NCBI GenBank assembly: GCA_028023455.1
Contig: JAQFVV010006473.1
Location: 732,702 to 796,701, forward strand
Length of the DNA: 64,000 nucleotides
Source of the DNA: Epiperipatus broadwayi
Lineage: Eukaryota; Onychophora; Udeonychophora; Euonychophora; Peripatidae
Reading direction: 5' to 3'
Shown here one piece after another: positions 24,290 to 35,599 of this stretch (the stretch's first letter is position 1; each line of letters starts with the position of its first letter). Below the pieces are notes generated by a model, which worked only from the letters and a program-made list of their open reading frames with translations, was not told the origin of the DNA and made no database searches. The position numbers were made by a program, and so were the translations under genes.

Positions 24290-25345
24290 TTGAGGATTAC
24301 ACAGTGTTCAATGTAACAAGGTAAAATGTACATATGTTCAAAAACAATTACATCCATAAAAATTGCTGTAATGGGATTAATGTGTATCTGTACGTGGATC
24401 CACATGGCTCAGCTGTTAAGAAGTTAACCATCACCCAATGGTCCCACCCCTGGGGCACCAAAGTGAATACTCAAATGCTTCATCTGAATAAGTGAAGTCC
24501 ATCATTGTGCCAACCACCACAACAGGCAGTGAGGTCCAAGGCCCAAGTTCACCAAGCAATAAACTCTCAAACCACAGCTGAATATCTCTGCTTTCCAATT
24601 AGCAGTCCAAATGAGCAGGGACCACAATCAGTCTACCTGCCCAAAATTGGAAAGCCAACTTAGGTAAAAACTAAGAAGTAATAAGTAATGATCCAGATTG
24701 ACACTGCCCAAAACCAACCTATCAGGGGACACAACAGCTGACCAGAGCAGGAATAGCACTGAGACTTTGACCATGTAGCCTCCTGGCAGGTATTATGGGC
24801 AGTGACAAAATTGTCAACAGCCTGCACCATTAATTATACTCCTAACATCTACCACCAGCCACCCCTGAGAAAATAAGAGGAGTGCATACTCATGCCCACA
24901 AAACAGAACTCCATCAATGTTACAAAAAATGGCAGTGGCTCAAAACAGACCAACCACTTTACAAATGCACTAAATTTAAAGCTAACAAATGAAACCTAAT
25001 GATAGTGAGTGCAAATCAACACTAACATATCAAATAATCCATCAAGGGGTGCAATAGCCCTTCACAGCAAAGTCCATGTAAAGGTAGTGACTTTCACCCT
25101 CCCGGCAGGTATTCCCAGGCTAAACAATGATTGTCAATCATCCCCTCAAATGAACCAAGCCCCTTATGACCACTACCACCATACTTGAGGAAAAGGAGTG
25201 CAAACTCACACCCACCAATACAACATTTAATTCATGTAGTCTTGAAATCAAACCAGATTAACTTGCACACCATTAGAATAAATCATTTGTCCATATCATC
25301 TTGCACACTGAGGTCAATGGAGCTGAACATCCGCCCTTGATCAAT
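24290..25345. repeat. GC-richer, C/A-biased repeat with two diverged units about 320 bp apart
   Basis: Matching blocks in order: CTCCTGGCAGGTATT (24780) and CTCCCGGCAGGTATT (25100); GGGGACACAACAGC and GGGGTGCAATAGCCC; GAGGAGTGCATACTCATGCCCAC and AAGGAGTGCAAACTCACACCCACC; ACCACCAGCC and ACTACCACC. The plus strand is poor in G and T compared with neighbours. A minus-strand AATAAA with an A/T-rich end lies just left (24235-24270), so the block could be the 3' part of a minus-strand transcript or retroelement. No ORF is supported. Confidence 0.6.
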
Positions 25346-25349
25346 TCTT

Positions 25350-27040
25350 GTTTCAAAAAAAGTAAGTCTCTGGGCTTATGAGTTTGACCATTGTTCATTA
25401 AATGTAAAACACCACAATTTATTAAAATATATAAGAAATAAATAAAACAGAGCAGTTATTTACTGCATATAAATTCTTTTTACTGGAAATTGAAACAAAA
25501 CACATATGGTCAAAGGTATTTTTTAAATGAAAATAAAGTTTCTATAAAGAATGTTATATAATAACTTAACGGTTCATACGATAATGCCAATTTTAAATCA
25601 TTTCTTCTTCAGAATAATAAAATACACCAGTTGGAAAAATTAATGAAATTTCAAAATAATATTTGCATAATATAAAGCACAATTATACATGGTTATTTAT
25701 TTTTAAAAAATGACAACTTTTGAAAGAAATACATTTTATTTTCCCTTTTTGTTCCATGATAATTTTTAATAATTTATCATAACTTTTGTTTAAGCAAATT
25801 TAAATAATAAGCTTTTAAGACCATTCCATATAAACAAGAATACTTCAGTAATTAATAATTAAAGCACCTTTATAACAATTCATAATAAATAAATTTTTTG
25901 AAATAATTTAAATAAGTAAAGCATGAGAATAATGACATTAGTTATTATAGATAAGTTGCATAACTTTTAAACTTTGGAACAAAATGTTAATAAACTGTTT
26001 TAAATAATTACAAAAATTAATTAAAGTTCATAGAATATTAAACCACATATGTAATTATTTCTCCAGCTTAAAATTTTATCACAGTATTTCTTTATATTTA
26101 CTGATGTTTTGGAGATTTTTATTTAACAATAAAGCTTGTTGTACATTTCAGAATGCAGATATTGTTCATAGGTAGCAATGGCATACGACAGCATGAGGTG
26201 TAGATTACTCAAATGAAATTAAGATTTTAGTCGCACATAATAAAATAAAAACTTATTTAATTGAAATGTATTTCTTTAAAAGTGATGTTAGAATAATTTA
26301 TTTCCTTTTTTTTTTTTAATGTGTGTGAATACTTACATGAATTATGATTAAGTTGATCATGTGATTTCAATTTAAAAAAAAATCTACAATCCATATTGGG
26401 GTAAGGTTCTAATCAGGTTATCTAAAAATAAATTTAACCTTCAAACTTGTTGAGATATTATTAAAATAAATAAAATAATAATTAACCCTATTTACTTATT
26501 AATCATATTTATTTAAAATAATTATCTTTTGTTTTATTTAAAAGTTCTCAAAAATGATTAAATAATAGTAATTTATTAAGTATATTACTTTTAAAATAAT
26601 CATCAACTTTAGAGATAATTTATTTTAGACTTTCATATTTAAAATATCCATGCACTCACACACATACTAGAACACCAAAAATGATTAGTATTATGAAAAT
26701 TATTACAAACTAGTAGCTATCAATTTATCAATGCCTTTGGAAATATAACAAAAATTTATTTATTAAAAATTACTTAAAACATAATATACTTCAAACTATT
26801 TTATTTAATTTTACCCGTTCAAACTTTTGCTTTAAATAGCTATTTAATAAACCACATGATATCTTAAAATTAATATTTAAATACATTTTATCAAATAGTT
26901 TAGTAATATAATTTAAAAAATACATAACAAAGATTTTATATAGTTTTGAATAGTGAAACTTATTTAGAAAATATTTATCTTTATTTAAATAAATAAAATA
27001 TATATACAGCATTATATTGCATGTTCAACCCTCTCTGGAC
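25350..27040. other. AT-rich sequence, nothing recognised
   Basis: The longest frame is 73 codons of low-complexity Lys/Asn/Tyr/Phe. This is downstream of the receptor exon on its strand, so part of it could be intron; no TM6-TM7 exon was seen. Confidence 0.5.
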
Positions 27041-27041
27041 T

Positions 27042-27054
27042 AAATATAAGTTAA

Positions 27055-27088
<34 letters not shown>

Positions 27089-27124
27089 TTAACTTATATA
27101 TAGTATATATATATATATATATAA
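27042..27124. repeat. TA-cored palindrome (GTTAAC ends) and second TA run
   Basis: AAGTTAACACTATA, a TA run and TATAGTGTTAACTT form a perfect inverted repeat around 27073, followed by another TA run ending just before the Penelope-like RT frame. It may be an insertion boundary of that element or simply a microsatellite-centred palindrome. Confidence 0.75.
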
Positions 27125-27995
27125 TAAAATTTTAGATTTGAGTAATGATAAAACTTATAAACTATCAAAAATAGATAATACTACATATTTGGAAAAAACA
27201 ACAAAAGTCATTATTAATAAATCGCCTATTGAAACAGAGATAAAAAATAAAATAATCCCTCATGAAAAATTATGTGTCTGTCCAAAATTTTATAGTCTTC
27301 CAAAAATTCACAAACCAGATACCCCCCTTTGTCCAATAATAAGCGCAATAGGATCTCCAACTCACATTTTAGCTAGATATTTATTGGATTTCATTAAAAC
27401 TACAATCTCATCTATTAAATCATACATTAAAAACTCTTTTCATTTTATTTCTGTTTTAAAAAATTTAAAAATTAATGCTAATGACATTATGGTCAGTTTT
27501 GATGTCATGTCTTTGTTTACAAACATTCTAATTGATGAAGCTTTAAATATAATTTCACAACATTGCAATTTACCAGATTATATTATTGCTTTGATTAAAC
27601 AGTGTCTCTTGAACACATATTTTGTATACAATGGACAGCATTATAGACAAGTTTTTGGTACTCCTATGGACTCACCTATCTTAGGAGTAATAGCTGATTT
27701 ATTCATGGAAAATATAGAAACTCGTGCTTTAGAATCATCATCTTTAAAACCTCTCATTTGGCTCAGATACATAGATGACACTTTTGTCATATGGTAACAT
27801 GGAAAAAAAATTAGATGATTTTTTCTTACATTTAAATAATATGCATTCTCATATTAAATTTACAATGAAGACAGAGTTTGATGGAAAACTTCCTTTTCTT
27901 GATGTTCTAGTCACCAGAACACAAAATAGTTGATCTTTTTCGATTTACAGTAAAAATACACACATGGATTCTGTAAAAGAAAGAAGTGGAATAAG
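27120..27995 (+). mobile_element. Penelope-like element, reverse transcriptase region (decayed, 5' and 3' truncated)
   Basis: The open frame at 27138-27797 encodes 219 residues matching the RT core of Penelope-like retroelements. Landmarks are FYSLPKIHKP (51-60) with P-I-I-S-A-I-G-S-P just after, KNSFHF (98-103), motif A SFDVMSLFT (120-128), motif B GTPMDSP (174-180) and motif C YIDDTFVIW (211-219). The two catalytic Asp of motif C are present. Motif B is altered, with Asp where the family has Gly (PMG to PMD) and ILG in place of LSP/LSPV. After the Trp of motif C a frameshift near an A8 run breaks the frame, but LDDFFLHLNN, IKFTM and LPFLDVLV continue in another frame to about 27990, followed by an in-frame stop. 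The N-terminal part and the GIY-YIG domain are not attached. The upstream flank is a short palindrome with a TA core. It cannot encode an active enzyme as it stands. Confidence 0.9.
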
Positions 27996-27999
27996 AGAT

Positions 28000-29754
28000 A
28001 ACTTTGTAAGTAACTGCTTTTAAAATGTAGAGAAAGAACTAACTAATTTGGCACAGATTGACCAGCTATCTGAACTATTTAACAAAAGCCAGGTCTAATC
28101 TTAAATTAAATACTAATCACCTATTATAAAATGTGTGAATAAAAGCTGAAAAAATTAACCTTTCATAAGAGTTTTTAAGTTACAACTGCAACTTTTATTA
28201 ATACTTCTACTGTAAAAGCAAACTTGATTCAAGGAATCTAACGTCAAGTTAAATTTCAGAAGTAAAGAATATATGGTTGAGAAAGCTTCTTAATGGTCAA
28301 ATATGCTAATGAACACTGTGTAATGAAATCACATTTTAGGCAAAATTGAAATCTGAAATAAAAATTTTCTTTGATGCATATGCTGGTATAATTTTCATAA
28401 AATTGATTAAATGTGTTTTAAATACATTTGTGATATATTTCAAAAGATATGTGGATTAGCACAATGAATTTTTTATTGATTTATTTGTGTCAAAATTTCA
28501 TTATTTGAATATGTATAATTCACAAATGAAATAGTAAATATATAAATTGAACTCTTCTGCATTCCAACATTTTTTTGTCATTTCCATGGAAGCAATTTGC
28601 ATTAATAGTTTAACTTTTTATTTTAATCTAAAATCATTTATTACTATTATGAATCAACAAATTATACTTGATTTAATAGAAATATAAGTTAACAAGCAAA
28701 AACCCCTACAAAATCATATTTGAACTTTCCAAATATAGAATAAAAAAATGAAATAAAATGAAATGTATAAAAGAATGATCCCTTTTTTTATTGGCTGATT
28801 ATTATAGTGATATTAAAAACATACCTTAACAAAATGTTTGATTAAATTTCCTTTTTTAAGCATGAATGAATAATTAATTACAAACCTATCATGTTGCTAT
28901 GAAATTCTGTTCTAAAATTTAAAATTACATTTATAATTATTCAAATATGTCAAATGTTCAGTATTACAATGTTTGATAGAGAAAAATGATTAAAGTTTCT
29001 TTTTTATCACTAGTTCAAATTTTTTAACTTATATTTCTAAAAATGAAATATATTTAAATAAAAATCTCAGTGCAAGCATAATATATTTATTTTTAATAAT
29101 TACTATACAAATATTTTGTAAAAATAAACATACATTTTTAAATAAACTGTGAAATTATATTTTGGTAATCATTAGTAATAACAATTACTTTCATTGCAAT
29201 TAATTCTGTATGTGTGTGCATGTTACAAAATTTCAAATTCTTACGTTTACACTGAATTAGATAATAGTACAGGTAAATGAGGCTGTTAAGAATGTGACAC
29301 CTAATATAAAATTAATTATTTCTTCCTTTTATTAGAGGGGTCTTCACTCAACCTATTATAATATACATATATTTATTAAAATAAAATAGGTCTTGCTGAT
29401 TTTAAATTAAATATATTGTATGAAATTTCCAAAACGATTTTTGTCAATGTTTCAAAGTGAAATAATTTTTACTATTTAAAATTATTGTCAGAAATTAATA
29501 AAGCAATGTGAATAATACTTTTTCATTTAAAATTTAATAAAATTCACTTTTTCTTTGAAATATATAAATCAAATTTCTATTTACTTTATTAAAATACTAT
29601 AAATTTTGTTACAATCATCACAAATCACAGAATAGTAATAAATAAATAAGTTTTTTTTCAATAACTGTAACTAATGCAGATTTATAACAAAATTTTATTT
29701 AAAAAAAAAAATAAAATAAAATATATATATATATATTATAAATGAAATAATAAA
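28000..29754. other. AT-rich sequence between Penelope-like fragments
   Basis: No continuation of the RT thumb or linker could be followed past 27995. The sequence is low complexity. Confidence 0.5.
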
Positions 29755-30213
29755 TTTAATGGTTTACAAACTATTACACACAATCCTTAAAATCCGCAGA
29801 AGTACTTTCAGTGAATTTTTTCAACCTGCCTCAACTGCCATTAAATTCAAAATCAAAAGCGGAAGCAAACGTCATCACTTCAAATTCCACAAATCTCATA
29901 TTTTAATGTTAGCAGCTTGTCGATTTATTAAATGCATTTTATTCCTGTATAAAAATTGCCTCTTTAATTTTTCTTTTACAATGGTTTCTCTCCTCATGAA
30001 GAATTTTTACATTTTCAACATCAAATTTAAATTTATATTTATATGTTTTTTCGTGATCAAAGAAAACCGAAGGAGATATTAAATCACCATTATTTTTACT
30101 TTTTACATGTTTATATAACAATTCATGCTCCTTCAATCTTTTCTCAATACTGCACCTAGATTCGCCTATATATGATAGCATACAATCACAAAAAATTTGA
30201 TATATGACATTAC
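29755..30213 (-). mobile_element. Penelope-like element 3' end with GIY-YIG nuclease domain (left arm of palindrome)
   Basis: The minus strand encodes the C-terminal GIY-YIG endonuclease domain of a Penelope-like element: VIYQIFCDC, then SYIGESRCSIEKRLKEHE, the YIG variant with the Arg and Glu expected downstream. The frame (30213 down to 29939) fails after KIKEAIFI because two bases (AC) present in the partner copy are missing, giving an early stop. The rest of the 3' end continues to about 29755 without a frame. The domain normally nicks DNA for target-primed integration. This copy is truncated at its RT side exactly at the palindrome centre. Confidence 0.88.
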
Positions 30214-30227
30214 TTTTCTGCTTGACA

Positions 30228-30692
30228 GTAATGTCATATATCAAATTTTTTGTGATTGTATGCTATCATATATAGGTGAATCTAGGTGCAGTATTGAGAA
30301 AAGATTGAAGGAGCATGAATTGTTATATAAACGTGTAAAAAGTAAAAATAATGGTGATTTAATATCTCCTTCGATTTTCTTTGATCACGAAAAAACATGT
30401 AAATATAAATTTAAATTTGATGTTGAAAATGTAAAAATTCTTCATGAGGAGAGAAACCATTGTAAAAGAAAAATTAAAGAGGCAATTTTTATACACAGGA
30501 ATAAAATGCATTTAATAAATCGACAAGCTACTAACATTAAAATACGAGATTCGTGGAATTTGAAGTGATGACATTTGCTTCCACTTTTGATTTTTGAATT
30601 TAATGGCAGTTGAGGCAGGTTGAAGAAATTCACCGAAAGTACTTCTGTGGATATTAAGGATTGTGTGTAATAGTTTGTAAACCGTTAAATTT
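30228..30692 (+). mobile_element. Penelope-like element 3' end with GIY-YIG nuclease domain (right arm of palindrome)
   Basis: The plus-strand partner of the copy at 29755-30213. The open frame runs from the palindrome centre to a TGA ending at 30568. It encodes NVIYQIFCDC, YIGESRC and KRLKEHE, then a basic stretch CKRKIKEAIF and the C-terminal tail INRQATNIKIRDSWNLK, about 113 residues of element sequence. This arm keeps the full C-terminus that the left arm loses by a 2 bp deletion. The two arms meet at a 14 bp spacer (30214-30227), so neither copy has its RT. The RT fragment at 27.1-28.0 kb has the same orientation and may or may not derive from the same insertion. Confidence 0.9.
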
Positions 30693-30749
30693 ATTATTTA
30701 ATTTATAATTACAATTTTGTTTTTTAATTAATGGATATTTTATTTATTT

Positions 30750-30768
30750 TATATATATATATATGTAT

Positions 30769-30847
<79 letters not shown>
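30750..30847. repeat. (TA)n microsatellite inside the receptor intron
   Basis: About 95 bases of almost pure TA, with two G interruptions near the left end. On the minus strand it begins less than 40 bases after the 5' splice site of the receptor exon, so it would be transcribed at the very start of the intron and could fold into a long AU hairpin. No conserved role is inferred. Confidence 0.95.
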
Positions 30848-30848
<1 letters not shown>

Positions 30849-30884
30849 CTTATGTGGGCTAAGATATTTACAAATAACTCTTAC

Positions 30885-31330
30885 CTTTTTTTTTGCTCGT
30901 GACTGCACGATATGATTTGCATCACATCTTTCTCCAGGAAGTTGTGAAATCCATACCCTATAGACAATTAAGGTATATGTGACAGACATCACTAACACAG
31001 GCAAAAAGAATAAAGTAACTGAGACAAAAGTGTAATAAGCTGTTTGACCTGGATAATGGATTAAACAATCTTTAATTTCTGAATCATACCAGGATACTGA
31101 CGGCCATATTTCTGTACATTTCAATTCTGTATAATCTAACCATTTTATTACTATGTATCGTTTATAAATTAAAAAAGGAATAGCTGATAGAATGGCTGTA
31201 AGCCAAAGTATAGTAATGACTAACCGAGCTCTTCTCTGTGTAATGCGGGCTCGCAAAGGAAACATGACAGCAATAAATCTGTCACATGAGATGACAGTTA
31301 ATGTTAGGACACTAGCAGTTAAGGAAGTCA
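30885..31330 (-). CDS. Internal exon of a class A (rhodopsin-type) neuropeptide GPCR
   Basis: On the minus strand this exon encodes about 149 residues of a seven-helix receptor. It opens with the end of TM3 and the DRY-box variant CDRFIAV, followed by MFPLRAR at intracellular loop 2. TM4 has the conserved Trp in ILWLTAILSAIPFLIY. Extracellular loop 2 holds two Cys (ELKC, DCLIHYP), one presumably pairing with the TM3 Cys. TM5 contains FFLPVLVMSVTY, and the exon ends in the basic start of loop 3 (RAKKK). A polypyrimidine tract and CAG lie directly upstream (acceptor AG at 31331-31332), and GTAAGAG follows at 30884, so both borders are canonical. The exon starts one base into a codon and ends on a codon boundary. 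An apparent longer ORF is intron read-through, including a Tyr-Ile stretch from a TA repeat. TM1-TM3 should lie at higher coordinates and TM6-TM7 at lower ones; neither was found. The subfamily is uncertain: loop 2 and TM4 look like invertebrate peptide receptors (trissin, orexin/allatotropin or SIFamide type), not amine receptors. Confidence 0.88.
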
Positions 31331-31334
31331 CTGA

Positions 31335-32302
31335 AAAAGAAAGAAAAGTTTTGTGTAAAATATAGGTTATATGCATACAAACATTTATGATATAATATGT
31401 GATATCAGTAACAAATATATAAGTAAATAAAAAGAAACTTGTATCTATAAAATATATTTACTATTGCAATAATAAATAAATAAACAAATGGCATTATTTC
31501 TCAAGAGTTTATATAAGTGTGATCCATAGGTGTTACATTCCAGAGTCTACACCTCCACTACTGCACCAACCCATACATGGCACTATAATGATTATTAGTT
31601 ATACTAACTAATCACTAAACTTACATCCTTTAAATTTAATACTTATTTGATATAAAGAGTCATCATTATAATACACATGTTATATATATTGTAAATTTTA
31701 ACTGGTCAATCTATATAAACTCTCACATAATCACGTGAGATATGTAAACATAAAAATAATAATTTTGTAAAAAGGATGGGTCAAGTGTACATAATTTTTA
31801 AATAAAATAGGAAAGAAAATGTATTTATAATTCTAAGTTCTTTTTTTTCTTATGTATTTTATCATCTTGATAAAAATATTGTTTGTAATGTATGTGGGAA
31901 ATGAAAAAATAATTATTATTTTATTATATTTTTAATGAACATATACAAGTTGGTTTAATTACCAATTTATTAATAATTGCTGCATATAAAAGTTTATTGA
32001 CTGATATAGGCTTGATATTTTGTCAGAAAATAGCAAAATCAAGCTCCACTGATGACTTTTTATATTCAACATCCAGCATATTTTTATATTTTAGTCTCAT
32101 TGCAATATAGGCTGAAAATGATTTTTTTTCATAATTGAGGCAAAATATATTAGGATCTCTACTACCCTGCTAGAGATTTTGGAATATTCTGTAAGAAATT
32201 ATTATCAAAATTAAGAATATTCTCCTGATAGATATAATTTTTAATTTCAAATCTACTGCAATATCAATTAATTACTTTGTTTCCTTCATTAACAAACATT
32301 TA
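31335..32302. other. Upstream intron of the receptor gene (minus strand), AT-rich
   Basis: It must begin as the intron preceding the exon's acceptor at 31331-31332. No TM1-TM3 exon was recognised here. Confidence 0.5.
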
Positions 32303-33472
32303 CATGATCGCTATTTCTTATGATAGCACATTACTGTTATGAAAACAGGTAAAACTTTCCATACAATAGTGCCACTCAGTGCCAACCAGAGTAATCAATA
32401 GATGCCTCACTGACTAAGGCCACAAGCCAGAAACTAGTCTGGGGATATTGGATGAGTAGCCTCTAGATAGGGATTTTATGCACAGGCTTTCTGGCATCCA
32501 TTGATTACTCTAGTTGGTACTGAGTGGCACTACTGTATGGAGAGTTTTTCCTGTTTTAATAACAGTAATGTGCTATAAGAAATAGGGATCATGTGATGTT
32601 TAATGGTTTAACACCAATTCTACCTAATAGGATAATGGTGGCTATGATTGTTAAAGAGCCAAAGACACCAAAATGTATGGGTACTGAACTGGGTTCAGAC
32701 TCATATGACTATATAAGCTATTGAGCTTAGATTGAAAATATTATTGTCTTTTTAATTTTATTCTCATAGTTTTGTAGCTAAGTAGAGATAAAAGGTGGCT
32801 TCTGGAGGGTTCCTCACTGATGAAAGACACAGGCCAGAAACTAGTCTGGGGATATTGGATGAGCAGCCACTAGATAGGAATTTTATGCACAAGCTTTATG
32901 GCATCCACTTATTACTCTGATTGGCACTGAGTGAGATTACTGTATGGAGAGTTTTGCCTGTTTTAATAACAGTAATGTGCTAGCATAAGAAATAGTGATC
33001 ATGTGATGTTTAATGGTTTAACACTGATCCTGCCTAATGGAATAGTGGTGGCTATGGTTGTTAAAGAGCCAAAGACACCAAAATGTATGGGTACTGAACT
33101 TGGTTCAGACCATATGACTATATAAGCCACGAGCTTAGATTGAAAATATTATTGTGTTTTCAATTGCATTCTCATAGTTTTGTAGTTAAGAAGAGTTAAA
33201 AGGTGGCTGCTTGAGGGCTGCATTAGATCCTAAGATCTAGGTGCAGTGCTCTCAGGTCCAAAGCTCCTCACTGATGAAGGACACAGGCCAGAAACTAGTT
33301 TGGGGATATTGGATGAGTAGGCACTAGATAGTGATTTTATGCACAAGCCTTCTGGCATCCATTGATTACTCTGGTTGGCAGAGGGTCCATTGATTACTCT
33401 GGTTGGCAGAGGGTGGCACTACTGTATGGAGAGTTTTACCTTGTTTAATAACAATTATGTGTAGTGTTAATG
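32303..33472. repeat. Repeat family X array: hairpin start plus tandem 407-454 bp units
   Basis: Bases 32303-32404 and 32491-32594 are inverted repeats (ATTTCTTATGATAGCACATT versus its complement), forming a hairpin around CACAAGCCAGAAACTAGTCT. The block TCACTGAT.AAGG.CACAGGCCAGAAAC recurs at 32407, 32814 and 33268, giving direct periods of about 407 and 454. The last unit carries a further 26 bp duplication (CCATTGATTACTCTGGTTGG twice, 33360-33410). No coding frame is conserved. Confidence 0.92.
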
Positions 33473-34670
33473 TAAGTATTCAAACAATAGGTTGTTTAGG
33501 CTTAATAAGCAGATTTTCTCCTTAAATTGGTTAGATCAGGTAAATAAAGTATATCAGCATTTCATTTTGCCATTTTGTGATGGAATTAAATTTTAAAGCA
33601 TTTCATCATTTCCATTAAGTTATACATTTTTATTTAATAATGATGTTCTGAGATGTAATCAACTTAAGACAATCCTGAAAAGTAACTGTTCTAAGGCAAA
33701 AGTTTCTTTTGTTTTAGCTTTACATTTTTGAAAGGACTATTATTAAATGACTACTAATTAACAACACAAGAGCATACAGTGAATGCCTAAATAAGATGGA
33801 TGTAAGTATGTGACCCAGATGATTTAGTGCTATTTATAAATTCCTGTTAGTATATAATTTTCTATAGTGATTCATTAACTTTCTTAATTTTGACTCAATG
33901 TTATAACTTATCTATTCTTGGGAACAAAATCATATTTTTCAAAGTCTCTACAATGACCAGTTTTGCACGTTAGAATATCCTTCAAAGAAATTATATCATT
34001 TGCCAATAAAAATATAAATTACATAATATTATTTAAATATTTAAAAATAAAATATTACACAGTTTCAATAAATTTTAAATATACACCATATAAATATTAA
34101 TATAAATCATCTTTTCTTTATTTATTTACTATCATAACAAATGATCTCTTTTTTAAAAAAATATTAAATGAAAATTTTATATTAATTTTCAAAAATAATA
34201 TTTATATAAATTTAAAGTAGGTATAATAAATGTACATTCACACACATACATTTGAAGCAGTAAACTAAAGTTACACTAATTATTGTAGATTGTTCTAATA
34301 TTATATATATATAAGCTAATACAAATATTAATATATTATAAAATCATTCATTCACTTCTATATTTTACAGTACATTGAATCTTATTAATTTCTGCCATAA
34401 TGTGCATGTTTAAATGAAAAATCAAATTTAATATTATTTTACTGAAAATTCAAAATTTGATACTAAAAATTTCAAAAGGTATATGATGACATTAGAAATA
34501 TAATGGTCATTTTATAAGATATTCAATTTAGTAATGTCATATTCACAATAAGTTAATAAAACAATTTAAATTGTACATATTATTAGTTTTAGATTGATCT
34601 CCATATAATACAATATATAAATATATATTAAGTGTAATAATGCTCAAAACTAAATGCATTTGTAAGTATC
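33473..34670. other. AT-rich sequence, nothing recognised
   Basis: Low-complexity sequence between repeat family X and a foldback element. Confidence 0.5.
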
Positions 34671-34872
34671 ATTAAAAACCAGTCAACACTTAGACATTTC
34701 CAAAATATCAATAATAAGCAACAAATCCAAACTGTTGTCAAGGCAACCAACCTCCTAACAATAAATATGTGATTTCATCTTTATTGTTAAAACAAGGTTG
34801 CCTTGACAACAGTTTGAAATTGTTGATTGTCATTGATGTGAGATTGTCTAAGTGTTGATTGATTTTTAATAA
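34671..34872. repeat. Foldback element, about 80 bp imperfect arms
   Basis: ATTAAAAACCAGTCAACACTTAGAC...CTGTTGTCAAGGCAACC (34671-34750) pairs with GGTTGCCTTGACAACAG...GTCTAAGTGTTGATTGATTTTTAAT (34797-34871). The centre is about 45 bases. MITE-like, unclassified. Confidence 0.85.
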
Positions 34873-35599
34873 TATGTATATATATATAATTAAATTATAA
34901 AATCAATGTCCATAGCTATATGACTTTCTCCTCATTAGTGATAAAAGTTATGCTATGTCATAATAGTATCTTTGACTAGCATACACACATAAAAAAATAA
35001 AAAGAAAAAAATAAGTATATTATAGTTAAGAGGTTTAAAATATTTATTTCCAAAAATAAATAATTTTTGCAAAGCCAGTAAAAGTTAACAGAAAAACTGA
35101 AATGATTTGATAAAACAGCAAAAACCAAAGTTGTTGCTTTACGTTAATATGATTTCATGTTAATACATGGTCACATTGTGAATAGTATATAAAAAAATTA
35201 TGATAAAGAATTTGCTTTTATAAACCATATAATAATGAATTTAAATATAAAATTGTTAATTAATCTGTTAATAAAAACTCAATAAATATCTTATGCTGTA
35301 ATTGCAAATTAGTTAGCAGAATACAAATCATTTGAGTGGAAATGAAATTTATTATTAGCAGACGTTTATTTAATCTAAAATTTTGATTTCACTAGTCAAT
35401 GTTTTAATTTACATATTTTTTTAAATGCAATAAAACTTCACAGTGTAAATTTACAAAATTGATCAGTTTGTCTCACATGATGTATTTAATCAAAAAGGAA
35501 AAGTTGTTCTAATGTGATAGATTTAATGATTTAGACTAAAGTTCTCGGTTTAAAATTTTAAAGCAAATACTGACTGTTAAAAAAATTTAATTTTTGAAT

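Noticed and set aside
30768-31376. 202-codon minus-strand ORF taken as a whole gene
   Set aside because: Residues before the CAG acceptor and after the GTAAGAG donor are intron translation; the C-terminal Tyr-Ile run comes from the TA repeat. Only 30885-31330 is exon.
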